From contig JAFRPB010000005.1 of NCBI GenBank assembly GCA_017429345.1, positions 1 to 32,277 of the forward strand: a DNA stretch of 32,277 nucleotides. Direction: 5' to 3'. Below the pieces are notes generated by a model that saw only the letters and a list, made by a program, of their open reading frames with translations, made no database searches and was not told the origin of the DNA. A program made the position numbers and the translations under genes. The stretch comes from Clostridia bacterium. Its GTDB lineage: Bacteria; Bacillota; Clostridia; Oscillospirales; Acutalibacteraceae. Within the stretch, counting starts at the first letter, position 1; each line of letters starts with the position of its first letter. Shown here one piece after another: positions 29,593 through 32,277 of this stretch.

Positions 29593-30144
29593 ATGTTCAA
29601 CCGCTACGACGCCTGGGTGCGTTCCTTTCTTCTCGATCGGGAACGCGACAGAGAGTTTTTCTCATATATTGACGATCTGTATGACTCCGAAGAGTTTCAG
29701 AGTATGCATCAATACATACAGCACGGGGAGATCGACCGCGTGCAGCATATTATGAGCGTCACGTATCTTTCTTATCTCGGCGCGAAGGAGCGCGGCGCCG
29801 ATGTACGCCAGACGCTGCGCGGGGCGATTCTTCACGATCTGTTCTATTATGACTGGCACGTCGCGGGCGACGGCACGCACCGTCTGCACGGCTACCGCCA
29901 CCCCGGCTTCGCGCTGAAAAACGCGAAAAGGCTCAATCCAGATATCACCGAGATCGAGCAGAACGTCATCAAACGGCATATGTGGCCGCTCACGCCTACC
30001 CCGCCGAAATACAAGGAGGGGCTGATCGTGAGTATGGCAGACAAATACTGCGCGGCGCAGGAGGTCCTGATCGACCGTTTTGCCTCACAGAAGGCGAAAT
30101 TCAGAGAAGCGCTCGCAAAAGAAAAAAAGGAGCTCGGAATATGA
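29593..30144 (+). CDS. HD-domain phosphohydrolase-like protein
   Basis: A 183-residue protein with HD-domain features: H52 in RVQHIMSV, H81-D82 in ILHDLFYYDW, a further HGYRHP, and a late D in SMADKYCAA. HD proteins are metal-dependent phosphohydrolases acting on nucleotides or signalling molecules; the exact substrate is unknown. GGAGG at 29582-29586 is 6 bases before the ATG. The stop overlaps the next gene by 4 bases (ATGA), so it is co-translated with the CmpB-like membrane protein, an arrangement that suggests related work at the membrane (inference). Its upstream region is entirely a heptad array, so its promoter is either inside the array or the gene is read from the HAD promoter. Confidence 0.85.
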   Translation: MFNRYDAWVRSFLLDRERDREFFSYIDDLYDSEEFQSMHQYIQHGEIDRVQHIMSVTYLSYLGAKERGADVRQTLRGAILHDLFYYDWHVAGDGTHRLHGYRHPGFALKNAKRLNPDITEIEQNVIKRHMWPLTPTPPKYKEGLIVSMADKYCAAQEVLIDRFASQKAKFREALAKEKKELGI

Positions 30145-31031
30145 ACGATCTCATTCCCGGCTTTTCGCTTATCGAAGAGACCGCGAAATCGGTCGACCTG
30201 CTCTCGCAGATGAAGATTTCGGACTATGTTCTTACGTTCTTCATCTTCAGCGCCATCGGTTGGCTGATCGAAACGATATACTGCTCGCTGGGAAACCACC
30301 GCTTTATCAACCGCGGGTTTCTCACGGGACCGCTCTGCCCGATCTACGGCACGGGCGGACTGATTTTCTCTCTTTTGATCTCCCGTTTCTGGCAGAGATG
30401 GTATCTTGTATTATTATTCGGCATTCTGGTTCTGGATCTCGTGGAATATCTCACGAGCTTTCTGATGGAAAAGCTCTTTCACGCCCGGTGGTGGGATTAC
30501 ACCAACGAGATTCTGAACCTCAACGGCAGGATCTGCCTGAAGCACACGCTTTACTGGGGAATCGCCTCGATGTGCTACGTCTACGTCATGCAGTCGCCGT
30601 ATCTGCAGCTCTACAGCCTGATCCCGCAAAACGCGCGTTATATCGCGCTGGGCGTGATCCTCGTGATTTTTGTGATCGATCTTGCCAACGCCGTGCGCAA
30701 CGCGATGGACGTAAAGAGCTTTATGAGCAAGCTCTCCGGCCTGCGGACGCGACTTTCGGATCTGAAAACCAGACTCACCGGCACGACGACCGCCGCCGTC
30801 GATTCGGACGACGTTTCCGCGCTATCGAAAGAGCTTGACGATCTGCGCCCCGAGGATTATATGACGATCTTCGTCGACCGGAAAAACAGCGGAGGAAAAC
30901 CGCGTCTGAACCGTATGTATAAGGTCTATCAGAATCTGCGCCGCTCTGCGGAGGGCTCCGTCGCCGCGGCGGAGGATCTGCTCGGCGAGATCAAACGGCA
31001 TTTTACAGACGACGACGGAGAGATGTATTAA
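30141..31031 (+). CDS. Putative ABC-transporter permease-like membrane protein (CmpB family)
   Basis: A 296-residue protein of the Pfam ABC_trans_CmpB type. Four to five hydrophobic segments occupy about residues 25-185; signature stretches are FINRGFLTGPLCPIYGTGG, LDLVEYLTSFLMEKLF and WWDYTNEILNLNGRICL. A cytoplasmic, partly coiled C-terminal tail (RTRLSDLKTRLTGT) follows. Despite the family name no ATPase partner is nearby, and true transport function is not shown for this family. AAGGAG lies about 8 bases before the ATG, which overlaps the HD gene stop. The heptad array at 31033 starts two bases after its stop. Confidence 0.85.
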   Translation: MNDLIPGFSLIEETAKSVDLLSQMKISDYVLTFFIFSAIGWLIETIYCSLGNHRFINRGFLTGPLCPIYGTGGLIFSLLISRFWQRWYLVLLFGILVLDLVEYLTSFLMEKLFHARWWDYTNEILNLNGRICLKHTLYWGIASMCYVYVMQSPYLQLYSLIPQNARYIALGVILVIFVIDLANAVRNAMDVKSFMSKLSGLRTRLSDLKTRLTGTTTAAVDSDDVSALSKELDDLRPEDYMTIFVDRKNSGGKPRLNRMYKVYQNLRRSAEGSVAAAEDLLGEIKRHFTDDDGEMY

Positions 31032-31032
31032 A

Positions 31033-31109
31033 GACTGAGTCCCGAGGCTCGAGTCCCGAGGCCTGAGTCTAAAGTCTCGAGTTCCGAGCTCCGAGGCCCG
31101 AGATGAGGG
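31033..31109. repeat. Heptad array, units TCCCGAG/GCTCGAG
   Basis: Eleven units in register, most ending CGAG or TGAG (GACTGAG, TCCCGAG, GCTCGAG, TCCCGAG, GCCTGAG and so on). Decayed units (TCCCGAT, GCCCGGT, GTGTGAG) continue to about 31150. No clear inverted partner. Confidence 0.85.
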
Positions 31110-31197
31110 ATAAAAGTCCCGATGCCCGGTGTGTGAGGCGGGATCTGAGCGCCGAGGACAGCGCTGCCGGATATTATATTATTGAATATCATTGAAA

Positions 31198-31240
31198 AAC
31201 GCCGTCCGGGCAGGAACGACCGGGCGGCGTTGTTTATTTA
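31198..31240. terminator. Intrinsic terminator between convergent genes
   Basis: AACGCCGTCCGG and CCGGGCGGCGTT form a 12-bp stem with one G-T pair and a 10-base loop, followed by a T-rich tail and preceded by an A-run. It probably serves both the CmpB-like gene and the minus-strand gene ending at 31290. Confidence 0.8.
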
Positions 31241-31289
31241 TATTCACTTACAATTACCGTTCTTCAGCGCAGTGTATTGCGGCGGGCGA

Positions 31290-32096
31290 TCATATCTCTT
31301 CTTTTATTTCCTCTTTCATCTCTTCTTCTTTCTTTGCTGCGATCACCGACGGACGCTCATTGTAGGGCAGAAGAAATTCGGATACGTCTTTATATTTGAC
31401 CTCGATCCCCTTCATTTTGATCAAAAGATTGATCGCGATAATCAAAAGGAAGGTAATTGCGACGGCGCACATTCCCAGAGGATTGAGACTGCCGGTAAAA
31501 ACACCGGGCAGATGCGCTCCGAATCCTTTGCAGGAAAGCGCGAAAAACAGGCCGGAAAGCAGCGTCAGCACCGCCCCGATCGCCGCCGTCGCGACGTTAC
31601 GCTGATACCCTTTTTTCCCGAAGGACATCACGACGAAAACGAGTTGAACGATAATCACCACCAACGTCAGAAGGATCATCACAAGAGAGACAAGAAACAG
31701 CGTCACGTCCTTGCCGATAAGATCCGATCCTGCCAGAGAAAACAGCCTGCCGAAATCCATTTTCGAGACCGCGTTATAGATCTCGACCGCGTTGACCGTA
31801 GTGGTTTTTTCGTAAAACGGCAAATTGAGCGAGATCCTGCCGAGTGGCAGCATCAAAGCGCCGATGGGCAGAAGCAGCATAACAAGACGCACGATCGCCC
31901 AGGGACTGCCGAATACCGAAGCCTTCAGCCGGTCGATGCGCGGCTGCCCCTTGGCGTATTCAAGCTCCGCCTTATCCGCGTCGGCGCGAAGCCGTTCTTC
32001 CATCTTGAAATACATCAGGTTCACGCCGCATTTCGGGCACTCAGGCCGCCAATCGGTGAGCTTGAGCTTATAATCGCAATTCGGACAGGTTGCCAT
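31290..32096 (-). CDS. Zinc-ribbon membrane protein, second copy
   Basis: A 268-residue paralog of the protein at 10362-11234. The N-terminus MATCPNCDYKL and ECPKCGVNLMYF carry two C-x-x-C pairs. Hydrophobic helices follow in the same order (IVRLVMLLLPIGALMLPLG; VTLFLVSLVMILLTLVVII; ATAAIGAVLTLLSGLFFAL; CAVAITFLLIIAINLLI). Shared details include an NLPFYEKT or TAPFYERT segment after helix 1 and a charged tail, here ending KEEEMKEEIKEEI. AAAGGAG is 8 bases ahead of the ATG. Unlike the first copy it stands alone. Function unknown; the zinc ribbon plus membrane layout suggests a sensor or accessory role. Confidence 0.8.
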   Translation of the reverse strand: MATCPNCDYKLKLTDWRPECPKCGVNLMYFKMEERLRADADKAELEYAKGQPRIDRLKASVFGSPWAIVRLVMLLLPIGALMLPLGRISLNLPFYEKTTTVNAVEIYNAVSKMDFGRLFSLAGSDLIGKDVTLFLVSLVMILLTLVVIIVQLVFVVMSFGKKGYQRNVATAAIGAVLTLLSGLFFALSCKGFGAHLPGVFTGSLNPLGMCAVAITFLLIIAINLLIKMKGIEVKYKDVSEFLLPYNERPSVIAAKKEEEMKEEIKEEI

Positions 32097-32117
32097 GGAA
32101 ACACTCCTTTCGCAGGG

Positions 32118-32147
32118 AAAGATTGATTTGTCGAGGTCTTTGACCTC
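32118..32147. repeat. Heptad-element boundary half-site with hairpin
   Basis: AAAGATTGATTTGTC followed by GAGGTC-TTT-GACCTC. Matches the boundary upstream of addB (25521-25549) and the one after the ceramidase-like gene. Confidence 0.7.
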
Positions 32148-32151
32148 TTTT

Positions 32152-32179
32152 AATGGACAATGGATAATGGATAATGGAC
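32152..32179. repeat. Heptad array, units AATGGAT
   Basis: Four units in register: AATGGAC, AATGGAT, AATGGAT, AATGGAC. Confidence 0.8.
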
Positions 32180-32187
32180 AATTTCGG

Positions 32188-32207
32188 AAAAGCGCTTCGC
32201 GCCTTTT
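32188..32207. repeat. AAAAGCGC-TTC-GCGC hairpin module
   Basis: Hairpin followed by a T-run and ATTATA. It is the reverse complement of the module at 16146-16172 apart from one base. The right part of this element probably continues past the window edge. Confidence 0.7.
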
Positions 32208-32277
32208 TATTATATATGTGATATTGGGGCGTTCTGATAAAAGAACTTAACGCAGAGAAGTTTTTCTTTTACCACAA
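32208..32277. other. AT-rich window end, no gene seen
   Basis: Seventy bases without a reading frame or recognisable signal; likely the centre of the heptad element that starts at 32118. Confidence 0.4.

Noticed and set aside
29304-29672. Plus-strand open frame of 122 codons rich in FTVHCSL repeats
   Set aside because: It is the 7-bp array read in one frame (7 bp times 3 gives a 7-residue repeat); it runs through the ribosome binding site and start of the HD gene and has no start signal of its own.

Overview
The window looks like chromosomal DNA from a GC-rich member of the Bacillota, most likely a gut- or rumen-type Clostridia (Oscillospirales-like). The basis is the tig-clpP-clpX order, AddAB rather than RecBCD, a DUF1540 protein, a DUF6273-type surface protein, type-A RNase P RNA, strong AGGAGG ribosome binding sites and some TTG starts. 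Taxonomy is inferred; there is no 16S gene here. No prophage, transposase, CRISPR array, tRNA or rRNA was seen.

Layout. 1-343: AT-rich leader with a sigma70-type promoter. 344-1840: threonine synthase interrupted by an in-frame TAG. 1955-2128 (-): a 57-residue DUF1540 protein. 2215-2913: metallophosphoesterase. 3016-6376: trigger factor, ClpP and ClpX (protein quality control). 6594-10151 (-): a large secreted protein with two DUF6273-like domains and seven 41-residue repeats. 10362-15971: a tightly packed four-gene set (zinc-ribbon membrane protein, single-pass exported protein, GPH/MFS transporter, secreted ceramidase-like hydrolase). 16241-17023 (-): short-chain dehydrogenase. 17223-18494: RarA. 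18652-25504 (-): addB-addA. 25744-26091 (-): RNase P RNA. 26457-27962: NAD-dependent epimerase-like protein. 28460-29293: Cof-type HAD phosphatase. 29593-31031: HD-domain protein and a CmpB-family membrane protein. 31290-32096 (-): a second zinc-ribbon membrane protein, paralogous to the one at 10362.

The most unusual content is between the genes. Nearly every longer intergenic region carries short tandem arrays whose period is exactly 7 bp, with a different heptamer at different loci. At many loci a left array is matched by an inverted right array made of the same heptamer, giving large imperfect hairpins. These are bordered by palindromes of the type (A)AATTCTGATTTATCG, which often contain or directly touch the stop codon of the adjacent gene. 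I read this as a modular family of intergenic heptad elements, similar in form to the heptanucleotide STRR sequences of filamentous cyanobacteria; I know of no description for Clostridia, but I could not search.

A second item is the pair of DUF6273-like domains in the surface protein. They differ most in one 18-codon loop, where substitutions sit mainly at codon positions 1 and 2 of NNY codons, a pattern resembling variable regions of diversity-generating retroelements. No reverse transcriptase or template repeat is present in this window.
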